Origin: Porites lobata
Taxonomy: Eukaryota; Cnidaria; Anthozoa; Scleractinia; Poritidae
Reading direction: 5' to 3'
DNA length: 64,000 bases
NCBI GenBank assembly: GCA_942486035.1
Contig: CALNXK010000073.1
Location: forward strand, 360,001 to 424,000
Shown: one piece after another, positions 21,972 to 34,228 of the stretch
Layout of the letters: the number at the start of each line of letters is the position of its first letter
Numbering within the stretch: position 1 is the first letter of the stretch
Translations under genes and position numbers: made by a program
The notes under the pieces: generated by a model
Seen by the model: only the letters and a program-made list of their open reading frames with translations
Database searches by the model: none
What the model was told of the DNA's origin: nothing

Positions 21972-24900
21972 GAAGAAAGCATTGAGGGCATTTTTACCAG
22001 TGAAGGTGGTGTAATGGCTGGAGGAAATATCAGGCTAGTGTGCCCCCCTGGAGCTCTTGACGATTCCTTGTCTGTAACCATAACATTAGAGGATCCTTCT
22101 AAGTACTACAGTTTGATAGTTCAAAAGGATCTGGAAAATGACGTTATTATTGCTGCCCCCATCGTTAATCTACAACCCAATGGCCATTCTTTTAGGAAAC
22201 CTATAAAGCTGACAACTAGTTTTAAAAACGTGAATTGGAGATGGCATGGAGATGATGTTTTCATTTTGCATGGCACTGAAGCTAGAGATGGAAAGGTCAC
22301 CTGGCAAAACATCACTAAGAGTTCAAAGATTAATGAGGCAGCCGGAGAAGTTGAGGTTGAACTGAAACATTTCTCACTCATTATGGTTCTGTTACGTTGG
22401 ACCTTGATCCGTGGTAAAGACATTCTGTCCAGATTTGATTTGCTGTCGTTTGATTACACGCTACTGGTGCTGTTGAACAAGACGAGTCCCTCTTCTGCAC
22501 ACGACATGCTTGCTCTACTTTTCGTGAGCCAAGACGTTTACCACGAACAATTCTACAGAGAGGACGAGGCTTCAGCTTTGGTACAGCTTACGAAAGATGG
22601 GTTTATGGAGGTACATGAACATGCCACTGACAGACTGGATGAAAAGCGAATTTACAATCATGAAAACCTTCAAGTTAGTATTCAACTCGGGAAAGACTAC
22701 AAATTCGCTGATAGTCAGCACAGAAGTTTAAGTTTCAATGTAGATTCCTTTGTTTGGTGGAATGGAGGGAAGGTAATCAAACTTCCTCTGGAATGGAGAA
22801 ACGAAGTGAGATATCTCTGTGGGACAATCAGCGTGAATGGAGAAAATGGGCATGCGATCAAGAAGCATTTTAGTGAAGGAGGTAAATTTGTTAGTCGCTG
22901 TAGTATAACAGTATAATACAATAGATGGCGGCGGAGCTTAAAGGTACTCCTCAACTTGGTTTCGATAGTTCACCTTTAAAACATATGCGATCCTCGGGAA
23001 CGAAGCATGACTGTATCGCAGGCTCAAGTGTACAACTCATTGAGATGACGTGTTTATTAAAGTTATTGACCAGTTATTGGTTTTACAGTGCGACCAGGAA
23101 AACCGCGAACACTTGAAATATTTCAGGAATTTTTATTGTGTTACGACCAATCACAGCAAAGATCAGGACACGCGAGTTTAGTTTTCTCACGTCTGATCGG
23201 CTTTTTTCGTGCAGAACAATAACATTCCAGAAATATTTCTGGTGTTCACGGTTTTCCGGTTTGAAGGTAGTTGATCGCAGGCTCAATTACTTCTGGTGTA
23301 TTATACTAATAGCACTAAAAAAGCCATTTAATAAATGACTTATTAACCTCGTCCGTTCGGCCATTACAGGGTCATCACTTGGCCTTGATGTGCGTATTGA
23401 CCTCGCTATTGCTTGGTCAATATAACAAGGCCTCGGTCTGAGATGTCCCCGTAATGACCTCACTCGCGCTTAACAAGTGGTTTGTTATTTTTTCACAGAT
23501 CTGTGTAATTATGTAAGGAAGTTACTGGGCATGGAGGGGAACATCTTTAACGTCGTAACCATTGCTAGGCAGCTTGAGATGCCTGAAGAGGTACTGAATC
23601 AAGTCACCAAATCTTGGGAGGACGACGGCGGGCAGTTGAACCTTACTTTGCAACACTGGTCGGAGAAGACTGGTGGAGTAGAAAATCTTTCTTCTCTCAG
23701 AAAGTGTCTGGAGGACATAAATCAAGAAGGTCAGTGGTGTTTCAAACGGACTCACCACGCGATGGCTGTTTTTCTAAAGAGATTTAAAGAACAATTATTC
23801 ACCGAAGTGGAGGTGGCTAGTAGTGGAAATTTAGCTAGGCCGCCAAGTGGCGAGGTAAATATCCACTACTAGCCACCGACACCGAGGTGAATAATTGTTT
23901 TAGTATATACTAAAACAGTGAGATAATTGAGCACAAAAATGATGATTTTTAAGTCATTTACTGTAGCCAACGTTTACAATTTTGGCGCGCGATGACCGAA
24001 CGGCCGCGGTCGTCGCTTTTTCTTGGCGACAAACAAAACTTTTGAAGGCGTTTGTTTAGCTCTTGCGGGGAAGTTTCTTCAAAAGGAGTTGTGAATTCTT
24101 TTTGTATTTAAAATCATTCTGTAAAAAAAATTATTAAATTTAGTCTTAAGCTTATTTATAAAGAAGTCAACTAAATAACGCAAAGACTTAAGCTTAATTT
24201 GCATTTGTAAACAAAAAACTTTTTCTCCGGTTTTATCGATAAATTCAAGTCCAAAAGACAAAGCTTTACCTGTTAAAACTTCCAAACCGAACTTCGTGAC
24301 CTTCTTCATGTATTTTGGGAATAGCTTGATTGATTAGTTGTGAAAGTTCTTAGTTTGTTATGGCAGCAAACCGGGAAGGCATTTTGCTCGCAACTTACGC
24401 GAGTTTGGCGTCGCTCTCGCGGAGGAACTGGAGGTGAATCAGTGAATAGTGCAGGATATTCACTGATTGAGTAGCCAATCAGAACGCGCGAAAAACACTA
24501 TCCACTGTTTTAGTATATACTAAAGTTTGTTACTTAGTTTGATAGGATCAGTGTCGCGAAATTTATCAAAATTCAGGCAGTTGAAACCGCCACGAAACTG
24601 AGTGAAACGTAAAAATAAGTGCTCAAGACATGAAACGAAGGTATAAATAACACGGCAAATACAAAAGAAGGAACGGATGGAGAAACGTAAAAAAAATTGA
24701 AACGGATGGAAATTGTGGGTTTGAAAACTTGTTAGCCTGATAGTTTTTCAAAGTTTATTTTTGTTATTTGTAATAATGTAATGCTCGGAGACATATTTGT
24801 TTGACAGTAGCTGTGATTTTGTCATTGACAATTTATTTCTCAAGTTTCTATAGCGAATATGGTTGCGTAACTGGCATTAATTATGAACAAAATGAACTTG

Positions 24901-27900
24901 ACAAAAGGGTTACTTAAAGGAGCTGGTTACTTAAAAGACGTTCCTGTTTCCTTTTTGGATATAAATTTCAAAAAGGCGCCCAGTACTTAGTAGACCTTGA
25001 GGAAATGGAATTCTGATTTTTTTCTGTGATATATTTCTTTCATACCCACCAGAATACAGAGTATCACCAAGAGGCAAGATGCACATCAGGCGCTTGAGAA
25101 AACTTGCCACGAAGATAACCGGCTTACAACGCGATAACACAGATTTAGTGAGGAATATTTCACGTAAAGCTACAATTCTTTGCAATTCTGTGTTGAGAGA
25201 CTGTTGCCTGGAGTTGAACCAGGATGAAGCCTTTTCATCTTCTAATGATGCAGATTCTTTCGTCAAACAATTCATCGAGAATCGTCAACCAATGCTGGAA
25301 TATATTTCTACAAAATATAAACTGGTGTGTTCACCGTCAGATGAATCGAGGACCAGCATTTTTCTTGCCATTGTTCCTCATCTCATTCAAACCATCAAGG
25401 AAATCTTTGTTGACCATAAGAAGCTTGTGCCTCATAGTGGCTTGACTGGACTTCATGAGGAAAACGTAGATCAATTTTTGACAAGCGTTTTGAATGCTCG
25501 ACAAAGCAACAGATTCCGGGATCTTGTGTATGTGGAGTGCCAAATTCTGGAGAAGTTGTGCATGAAGAATCACAGCAAGAAGCCCGTTGCAGAGATTACA
25601 AAGTGGAGCAAAAGTCTTGCCATTGAGCAAATGCTCAACTTTCTAGAGCAGTTCTTCAAGCATTGCCTGCACGACATAAGGTTACACAAACGATTAGAAC
25701 TTTTTTCTTGCAGCCTACGAGACACGTTGTTGACCGACGACAAGGAAGTAGATGAAGATTTCAGGCAAGATTTTGCCAACGTTTTATTAAGTCTCGTTGA
25801 CTTTTCCAAGTTTCATCCTTCAAAACTGGTGAGATTTCAGCTGGTTGACTCAAAAAGCTCCACATTGTCCAGTACCTCGTCTGATGTTGAGAACCTGGTG
25901 CACAACGAGTATGACGACACATATTCTCAAACGTTCAGCATCAAGAAAGTATCGGAGGACGAGCTTCAACTGGGTGCGGCTGCATGTGTGCACATTGATG
26001 GATCAATTTGCAAGAAAGGGGCATTCCAGTCAGTCATTATGTTGAATCGATCCGGCATGGATGCATTTAACAGATGCATGAGTCGCTTCGCTCCAGCTGA
26101 CATTGCGGTAGTGAAAATGGAAGCTGAAAACAAGCATTCGGGAAATCTTCAAATAGTTCTTTATGCTTCACAAAAGGAGAAGCTATCAGAATTGATACAG
26201 ATCTTCAAACAAGAACTGAGCGAAGACATGGTGGACTTGAGGCAGTCTGAGGTCTCTCAGTGCTACCTTTTAATGCGATGTATTGACTTCACGAAAGAAA
26301 AGGTCCTAAGACTCCGTCTAAAGTACAAATGGGGTTCGGAAGCTGTTGCTCTGGACAGTAACGACTTTGTGACCTTTGCCGATTGCTCAGCTGGCGGGGC
26401 CTGTTTACCAAAAGTAACAAGTTTTGATGGTAAGTTTGATTCATTGTTTATTGTTTGTGTCTGTCTGTTTATCCCACCCTAAGTTCAATAAATTCTTTGC
26501 TTTGCTGCGTCCAACGGTCAATTTTTAAACAAATTTTCGATACTATTATACAATGTAATCAGTGTCTCTCTGTCTTACTGGCTTGGGGCCTACAGTTAAT
26601 TCTCAATATCAGTGCAGCCTTAAGATAATTCAGTTATCCACTACTACATAACTGAATAATGTTATAACCAATAATACCAAGTACACGTTTGGCAAGTGGC
26701 ACTTAATATTACACGAATTCTCATCTAACTTGTGATGAAAAAATTTCTTTCACTCAGGTTTGGACAACTCACTCATGACTGGAGATTTAGAAGCGCTCTC
26801 ACTGACTTCTGGTTGTTGGAAATTTCCCTTGACTTCTTTTGATCAGTTACAGAAACACGGCAGTGCGCAGTCCGGGAAAATCGGTAACGAAAAATTGCTC
26901 TACTTTAGTTCTGTAGATTTCCTCATAACTGTAAAACAAACGGTGAACGTCTATAGTACTAAGTTCAGAGTACAGTTGAACCTTTTTCAGGGGACACCCT
27001 CGGGACCAAGACAAGTGTCCTCTGAATAGAGGTGTCCAATGTTCCCTGAACTTAGTACTAAAAGACGTTCGTTTTAGAGTTATGGGTTGGGTTTGTTAAT
27101 AATGAAGCAACAAATAAAATATTTTTCCTTTATTCTGCCTCGGAATCTACTGCAGTAGTTATTTCAAGCGGCTATATAATGATATTTATTATTCATTCAA
27201 AATATTTCCCCGATTCTGATTGGCTAAAAGCACACGCATAATTCACTATAACCAGCTACTGATGACCAAATTTGGAAGAATTTTGCGTTTATTGAACCGA
27301 TGACGTCAAAAGTGCAGTCTTCTTGCAGGTTAATGCACCGTTAACCGAGAAGACCCGTGGACGAGGTTGAGTTGTTTTGGTTGTGAAAAACAAAAATGGG
27401 GGACATTTCACTCGTTTCAAGAGTAAGAACTAGGCGAAATATTAGCTAAATACATGGCAAGAACAGCAAGAAGACAACTCGAAGGACGGCATCTGCTATT
27501 CGGAGAATATTTGCGGAGCTGAACAACCCTAAACGTGCACTATCGAAGATGAACCTAACATCGATAGAGGTAAGCATGTTTTAGCTAGGTTTTTAAACTA
27601 GGAATTATTTTGAATGAATAATAAAACAATTATTGAATTCCGCTTTCGTGTCATATGAAGAATTTTGGAGATCTCGGAGGGTGTTATCCGCCTCGGCCTA
27701 CGGCCTCGACGGATAACACCCTCCTCGATTTCCATAATTCTTCATAAGATACTCAGCCTCATTCATTAATTGTTAATTAAAAATCGTGATTAACGATGTT
27801 GTGTGTTGAGTTCCCAAAGGTGCAGTACATCGATTTGAGTGAGATAATTCATGTTTTGAAAGCTCTCACCATTGTGACTAATGAACACTTAACTGACTTA

Positions 27901-30835
27901 TCAACGATTTGTGTGGTCAGTCACTTTTTAAATGCTATAATGTGTCCCCTGAATGGAGGTTAAACCCGCATTTAGGACCCAGAAAAAGTGTCCCATTCCT
28001 AAGAAATTTGATCATGCTTTGGAAGTTTATTTTCTCGAGCTCCCATGAGACGCTTTTCTTTGGAGTTATCAGTTTCATTTAACTTATTACATTTATAGCC
28101 CTAGAATAGTATAAAAAAGAATGCAATATGCGTGAAATTATTCTGGTACAAGGTTTTCGTCCACTAATAATTATCGTTACTCAATTTCCCAATGGATTCC
28201 GTCTTAAACTTTAGGGAGAAATGTATAGATCATTTCAGAGAGATCCTGACGGCATGCCCTCCTCCACCTTTAGTCTTCCTACAAGTACTTTTTTCTCATC
28301 AGCTGGTAAAAAGTTATAGTAGTTTCTTACAACGTGAGGATGTATTCCCGTCAGACGAATGAAAAAAGGTGTTTGCTTCGTAATAAAAAGTTTCAGTTGC
28401 GTGGGGTATCACAAAGAGTTTTATCAGTTTCGAAATTAATGATTTCTAGAAGATAGTGGAATTTATGTGAAATATTTTATGAATCTTGTTTCAGAGTATC
28501 ACTTCCACCAGACAATTAACCAAGTGACAAGCCCGCACACCTGTGTGATAGGCAACCAAGCGACTGTGAATGATCAGATGCCAAGCCAAAGGTAAATATC
28601 ACCTGGAACTAAATACAAAGGTAGTAGTCAGCAGTATTCTGATACCCTTTTTGTCAGTATGAGCTGTAATAAACGATTAAACGCGTGGCGCTTATGTAAC
28701 CAACTTGAGTTGCCTATGATTGCAAAGAGTATCTCTGCTTTTTGCCGAATTGACACTTAAAGACGAATCATGCGACAGATGCCGCGCAAGATTCAGGATT
28801 TACCCCTGGGACCGGCAATATTACTCCAAATTGAATTTCTCCCTTAGCCTTAATACCGTCAATACTACATTTTAAGAACAGGCTAATTGATGATCAGAGT
28901 TAGTATCGACCAGCTATTTAGCTCATGGATCATTGTCAAGACATCCTCGGTATTTCCTTTCCTCTCCTTTTTCTTTCTAATAGATCATTCTTGTGTATTT
29001 GGACTTAACGTTTTTCTTACCATCGGTTATGTTTTGCCAAATGTTGATGCATGTATTTTTTTAAAAGGAAGTCACTGCCATTCTCGTTGACCAATGGTTT
29101 GATCTCTTTTACTTCAGTTTTACTGTACTAGGGGCGTTAACCGCTCAGTTAAATTACGCTTAAATGCACTGAGTGAGCCCTTTAGCCAAACAAAATGACG
29201 CTTGCAATTGGTTTCGGTTATTCTTCCCCGGTACATTAACATTTTGTCATGAATTATTTCTTGCCTTTGCCCTCGTTTCACTGTCGCGGGGCGCGACTGA
29301 AGGCAGCGTCTGCTGTCATTAGAGACTAGACGTTGGCGAACCAGATAAAGGGGTGTCTTCGTATCAAATATAGGCCCCTAAGAGTGGCAGGGTCTTGCTA
29401 AAAGTTACCATAACCGCGATCAAAAGTGACAAATTTACAAAAGCTTAGAAAAGTACTTTAAAACTGAGGTTGTAAATTGTAATTCGCTGCTAATTTACTA
29501 AACTTTTTGAGGGTTTCCTCGAAACGATCAAAGTGTGTGAAAACTGATCTGGCTTTTCTGTTGGTCAACACGTCACAATTTTACTTCGGCAAGAAGCGTT
29601 TTCAACGAAAACAAGCTCATTGTGTTGAGAAAATTGCAAGGATGGTTAAGGTCTCGGTAAAGGAAAACGAGGTGCCCACAGAAAAAAATTCTAGTCGCGC
29701 GAGTATTTTCGCTACAAAGGCAAGTTATATATCAAATTAAACCTAAAAGACTAAATTACCTTATAAAAGATTTTATTTCATCGAATTTCAAAAGGCGCGT
29801 AAGTTTTTTGCTCTCGAACTCAGAGGTATCGAGTTTACTGCTGAAGCTCTAGCCCTTTCGCGTTGTTAAATATTCACTTCCTTTTTATTGCATCTGATTG
29901 ACAGATAAAAGACCTAAAAAAGGGTGTGAGGAAATTTGCATATGTCTCGTATTAGCGGAATTATTGCATTTCAAACTAAAAAGTCGAATCTCGAGCGCGA
30001 TTTACGCAAAGAAATTGACATAAAATGAGTTACAAAGGTAAATCGGAAAATTCCTCACACCCTTTTTTAGGTCTTTTATCTGTCAATCAGATGCAATAAA
30101 AAGGAAGTGAATATTTAACAACGCGAAAGGGCTGGAGTTTCAGCAGTAAACTCCATACCTCTGAGTTCGAGAGCAAAAAACTTAAGCGCCTTTTGAAATT
30201 CGATGAAATAAAATCTTTTATAAGGTAATTTAGTCTTTTAGCTTTAATTTGATATATAACTTGCCTTTGTAGCGAAAATACTCGCGCAACTAGTATTTTT
30301 TCTGCGGCACCTCGTTTTCCTTTACCGAGACCTTAAATCAACTCATTTTTTTAGACATTCTTGGATGCGCTTGTTTTAACCTAGTGTTAAACAAAATCCC
30401 AATGAAAAAGAAAAGCGCCTTGGACCTTTGACCGCGGTGGATACCATACTTGGATGGGAACGGACACTGAAAAAAGCGAACTTAAACTTGGAAACGTTGG
30501 ACCGAAGTCAACTTTAACAGAGTTCTGTGAGATAAATCGCTGAAACCCTATCTGTAACGGTTTGTTCAAAGATTGGTGGACGAATTTTTTTAATACTTCT
30601 CCTTGTTGTTTTAAGGTGAATGTCATATAGTGAATCAAAATTCTAGCGTAATTTACACGAAAACCTGGAAAGGGTACTCATAGATCGCTATTTTTAGTTT
30701 GACTAGCGTTTTGTCTTGTATCTTCTGTTTGTCTTTAGAGCCCTCCCGGAGGGTTTGAACTACTCTCCTAAGAGATCCATTACTGAAGGAAGGAGATCCT
30801 TACCAGAAGCAGAAGATTCTAAAGATAGATCATGA
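21972..30835 (+). CDS. ZU5-Death domain protein (probable 3' continuation of the helicase gene)
   Basis: Six exons join in one frame to a TGA: 21972-22881, 23499-23729, 25053-26429, 26758-26883, 28495-28591, 30739-30835 (945 codons). Residues 1 to about 140 are a ZU5 domain (GGVMAGGNIRLVCPPGAL, then PIVNLQPNGHSFRKPIKL). About 140-300 is a second region that may be UPA-like. Exon 2 (about 305-380) has Death-domain features (YVRKLLG, ARQLEMPEEVL, LTLQHWSEK, LRKCLEDI). Exon 3 encodes about 460 residues I do not recognise. ZU5 and Death domains in UNC5, PIDD and ankyrins mediate signalling and death-fold assembly (family knowledge). The first exon opens at an acceptor inside the ZU5 fold with no usable start codon, so coding exons must lie upstream. 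The nearest are the helicase exons, also phase 0. An acceptor at 21960 is possible but needs a phase-1 donor. Confidence 0.85.
23499..23729 (+). CDS. Exon encoding the Death domain
   Basis: The exon starts after TTTTTTCACAG, completes a GAT codon, and ends in phase 1 before GTCAGT. The 77 residues fit a six-helix death fold: NYVRKLLGMEG, FNVVTIARQLEMPEEVL, WEDDGGQLNLTLQHW, ENLSSLRKCLEDI. The W in LQHW and the L-rich final helix are characteristic. Identification is by pattern; a profile search would settle it. Confidence 0.75.
23790..24535. mobile_element. Two-part palindromic element, copy E
   Basis: The hairpin runs from AACAATTATTCACCGAAG to GAGGTGAATAATTGTT, with GTGGCTAGTAGTGGA inverted inside. 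It is followed by a module bounded on both sides by the palindrome TTTAGTATATACTAAA (23897-23914 and 24517-24534) and containing AGCCAATCAGAACGCGCG. It lies in the intron downstream of the Death-domain exon. Confidence 0.75.
25053..26429 (+). CDS. Large exon of unknown fold
   Basis: This 1,377-base exon encodes 459 residues with no domain I can name. The first half is helical and charged (MHIRRLRKLATKI; VECQILEKLC; LNFLEQFFKHCLHDIRLHKR). The second half is more beta-like after a serine-rich linker (KSSTLSSTSSD), with GAAACVHIDGS and VSQCYLLMRCI. Phase 1 at both ends matches its neighbours, so it belongs to the ZU5-Death gene. Confidence 0.8.
26923..27084. mobile_element. Small palindromic MITE
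   Basis: CATAACTGTAAAACAAACGG and its inverted partner CGTTCGTTTTAGAGTTATG bound an element containing TAGTACTAAGTTCAG in both arms. It lies about 40 bases past the exon ending 26883. Confidence 0.65.
27185..27777. mobile_element. Two-part palindromic element, copy F
   Basis: The first module has ends TTTATTATTCATTCAAAATA (27185) and TATTTTGAATGAATAATAA (27624), with TTCTGATTGGCTAAAAG near its left end. It abuts a hairpin from AACAATTATTGAATTCCG to CATTAATTGTTAATT with GGGTGTTATCCGCC pairing inside. This is the same layout as copies B and C, with different sequence in the arms. Confidence 0.75.
29647..30340. repeat. Long inverted repeat, arms about 290 bp
   Basis: The left arm (about 29647-29934) runs from TTAAGGTCTCGGTAAAGGAA to CCTAAAAAAGGGTGTGAGGAA. 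The right arm (about 30051-30340) is its reverse complement with few mismatches. The spacer is about 115 bp. It lies in the last intron of the ZU5-Death gene, so transcripts would carry a long hairpin. Confidence 0.9.
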
Positions 30836-31053
30836 ACTGGAAAACACAAGTCATGCCCGGCCATGTTCGTATGATCAGCGTAGTAGTTAGTACTTTTAGC
30901 TCTAGTGCCTTTTTTGGTCAATAAGCCGTTTTGCCTAAAGGCATACATGTGGAATAGCATTACCCGATATTTTCTATAACCGTGTTTATATAGAACTGAA
31001 CTATTCAATTAAGAAATTAAAGGGAAACGTCCTTGCTTTCTTCGGTCTGAAAC

Positions 31054-31195
31054 TAGCCTGTGCAGTTGGCGGTTTTGTTTGGCGAGCACGTAAATGAGCG
31101 GCGTAGGCGTACTTCGTGAGCGCGCGAACGAGCGACCGCTCGCTTCTGTTCCCTCGATTGGGTCTCCTCCATAAATCTGCCTGCTGCACAGGCTA
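31054..31195. repeat. MITE with TAGCCTGTGCAG ends
   Basis: TAGCCTGTGCAG at the left is inverted at the right (CTGCACAGGCTA), with GC-rich interior CGAGCACG/CGTGAGCGCGCG. It resembles the other TAGCCTG-ended elements here. No target duplication was seen. Confidence 0.65.
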
Positions 31196-31199
31196 TTAG

Positions 31200-33040
31200 T
31201 AGAAAGTGGAATAGTTGTCATAGAAACAAGGTTATCATCTTTGCTGGAATAGATGTTGAAACTTCTAAGGCCTTTCTTCTTAAGGCTGTGTAAAAATTAC
31301 TGGATTACTCTCCGTACCAGAATGATTGTTTTCTCTTTCCACTAAATCATTTGAAAACGCGAAAAACGAGGCTGGAAGTCTCAGTGGCTTTTTCGAACCT
31401 TGTACGGGTGGCATATTTTATCCTAGAAATTTTGAGAACGGGTTCCTGGAGCCAGGAAATTACTGGATTTAATTGATAATATGAATATTACCTACACTAC
31501 ATTGGTTCTCATCATTGTAGTTATAGCTTAGGTGAATATACTGAAATTATGTCTCTCTTTTTTACATGTATAGATTGTATCTGTTTTTTTTTTCGTTTAG
31601 AGAAGTTAGAAAGCTTGCTATTGTAAATCGAATCTGATGGTTGTCTTTCAACTGACGTAATATTATCATTAGGTTAAAACGTTTCAATTTGTAACGGCTT
31701 AAAGGCGTAAAACTCGATTTCCAACAGTTGGATACCCTGTTTTATTATATTTCTGACTATGAAACAATGTTGCATATATATCTATAGATAAAAATATCAT
31801 CGTAATTGACAAACAAAAACAGATATTGGTATAGAAAGACATTTACTACTCGTTTAGCCTCTTCATAGATCTCCCATTTCATGTTCTGTAAAAAGATTGT
31901 TTGCTCAGTAACTCGGAAGGATAAAAAAGCGATCGCGACCAAAAGCGTGAAAGGGGCAAAGGGACCAGTTGAAAATTTATCAATTGAATATTTTATTATT
32001 ACATTTTGGGTACTAGTGGTCAACTTCGTAATTTTATTTAATTTATGGCTTCCAAATTTTTTAACATTATGAAATTTGGGGCACGACTTTGTAAGTTTCA
32101 AGCTTTAAATTGTACGGTGTAAGGAAAAGAAAAACGTTGTGAACTAACTTCGACAAAAATGGAGGAGCCCCTAACCAATTTCGCCCACAACCGCCCGTAA
32201 GCGCCTATGCATATCGGCAAATCCACGTCCCTTCTACCGCTTATGATGCTATCATTTGCAAAGTTTGAGAACACGTCATCGAACTTGGACAGTTGGAAGA
32301 GATCTTTCAAACCGTGTAATGATAGTCATGCACGATTCAGTCAAGAAGGCAGACGACCCGAAGAATTCCGAAGAAAATCTTGTTCCACTACCCACCTGCA
32401 CTTAATTCCTTGCATTTAATCCGGCCTACGATCCTAAAAGCTTTCCCAAAAACTTTTCCCACCGAAATGAAGCATAATAAATGTCCAGCGAAAGAAAAAC
32501 CAAGGGGCGAGAAAAGCGAAACAGATGGAAGAGAGAAAGCGAAAGGTTATAGTTACGAAATTTTGCTTTCTGCGCATGTTCAAACTTCAGAGGCTGATAT
32601 TTGGCATCTGGAACACAAGGTACTAGAAGGTCGTGAAGTGCTCGACCTATAAACGGCGTTTTGGTCATTTTTGGCTCTTAACAGTAAGGCAGCGACTGTA
32701 AAATGGTTCGTCTAGCTTTTAAATGCGTTTTCGGAGCAAAATTCCCTGGAGCGAATGGGTTCAACTTACGAAGCCAAATTGAAACAGAACACAGGTCTTC
32801 TCTCATTCCTATAAACAAAAGCACCATCTCGAGGCTTGTGTCGACCAAATACAGTGATTTGTACGATATTATCCCTTAACCTTTGTTTTATTGTGTCAGC
32901 TTTCTGAGGCAAAAGCAATTTACCAAGAGTTTTCAAGCACACTTTCAGTGCAAACAAGAGTCTTCAAAGAATATTATACTTGATTCGCATGTGTACGTGT
33001 GACATTCCATCAGATTTGCATTCATTCAGTGATTGAATTA
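31200..33040. other. No gene seen
   Basis: Only short unsupported frames occur here. None has flanking splice sites, a recognisable domain or homology-like composition. The DNA is AT-rich with no clear element boundaries. Confidence 0.5.
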
Positions 33041-33061
33041 AGGTCAAAGTAGCGGACTGCA

Positions 33062-33276
33062 TACTGGGTAGCGGGGGGTTAACAGGCAAACGGATCGGCG
33101 GATTTTGAAAATATTTTTGCATCTATTTTTTGGGCCCGGATTGTGGCCTTTGGGTGTAATTAAAATATTTTTGACCGGATTTCGGACTCAGGTCAAAAAT
33201 GGAAGGGCGGATTTGGTTCGATAAATCATAACGGATCGGTGGATTTGCATGTCCCTATTTACCCCCCTCTGGGTAT
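33062..33276. repeat. Possible small element with GGGGGGTTAA-type ends
   Basis: CTGGGTAGCGGGGGGTTAAC and ATTTACCCCCCTCTGGGTA form imperfect inverted ends around repeated CGGATCGGCGGATTT and GATCGGTGGATTT motifs. Confidence 0.4.
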
Positions 33277-33551
33277 ATAAAACACAGGCTAGAAACCACC
33301 ACGAACCAGGTATCAGACGTAGCCTACGTTAAAATCAGCCCTTGCCTTTTTTCGAACATCTAGTGCTTTTTCAGGGCTCTCTAAAAAAACCGATTGCGGT
33401 CAGACATAAACATTTGGTTCGTCACGCAATCTCTCGTCCAAACGTTTAATAGCGGGGAAAATACACGTGACGAACCCCCAAGAGCGTCTGAGTGGATGGC
33501 TAAAACTATGACCTCAACGGACATCCCGCTCAGTTGAACCAGGCGTAGGCA

Positions 33552-34228
33552 ATCGATAAACCGATAATCGATATCAATCGATAACAATGGGAGATTGATA
33601 TCGATTTCCGATACCAATCGATAGAAATCGATAACGATTGATTTATCGAATGTTATCGATTATTATCGATTGTTATCGGAAAAGATTGTTGTCGTTTTAC
33701 AAGTTAATCATCGACACAATGTTGTCTGTATATAATGGTTTTATTGAGTCATCCAATCATCATAGCATGCAATAGGTTTACAATTATCATCAAAATACTA
33801 TGGGAACCAAGACAATAACAGGACCGTTTGGTCTTTTTATCGATCTTCAGCTTCAGCGCAGTTCATAATACAGCCGAAGAAGAAGATGTTGCGGCCAAAG
33901 TAGCGGTGTGCAACCCTTGGTTAGTCTCGTTATAGCAACGCCATATAGATGAAGCAGAATAAACAACAAAATCAATGTTTTTATGATTTCAATTAATTGC
34001 ATTAAGAAAGAAACATAAGAATAAAACGCCAGAAAACCAAGTAGGATGAACACTCCGCCTTGACTAGTTGATGAAATCGATAGTAAAATGCTTAACCTTA
34101 AACACCTTTCTCGTATATTCGTTTACTAGATTGCAACGCCAGTCTTCAGTAATATGTTTAAAATAAATACTATTTTAGATTATCGACTGTTATCGATAAT
34201 TTTCGATTATCGATTGTTATCGATTTTT
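33552..34228. repeat. ATCGAT-rich repeat blocks flanking a 490-bp spacer
   Basis: The left block (33552-33680) is made of short copies of ATCGATAAC and its complement GTTATCGAT in both orientations. A shorter block (34172-34228) repeats GATTATCGATTGTTATCGAT. Because the unit is nearly self-complementary the two blocks can pair, as in a foldback element. No gene is seen in the spacer. Confidence 0.75.

Noticed and set aside
22014..22016. ATG as start codon of the ZU5 protein
   Set aside because: It lies inside the first strand of the ZU5 domain (GGVMAGG), and the frame is open upstream to a splice acceptor.
31757..32652. Overlapping short frames on both strands
   Set aside because: AT-rich DNA with chance frames; no splice sites in phase and no recognisable motif.
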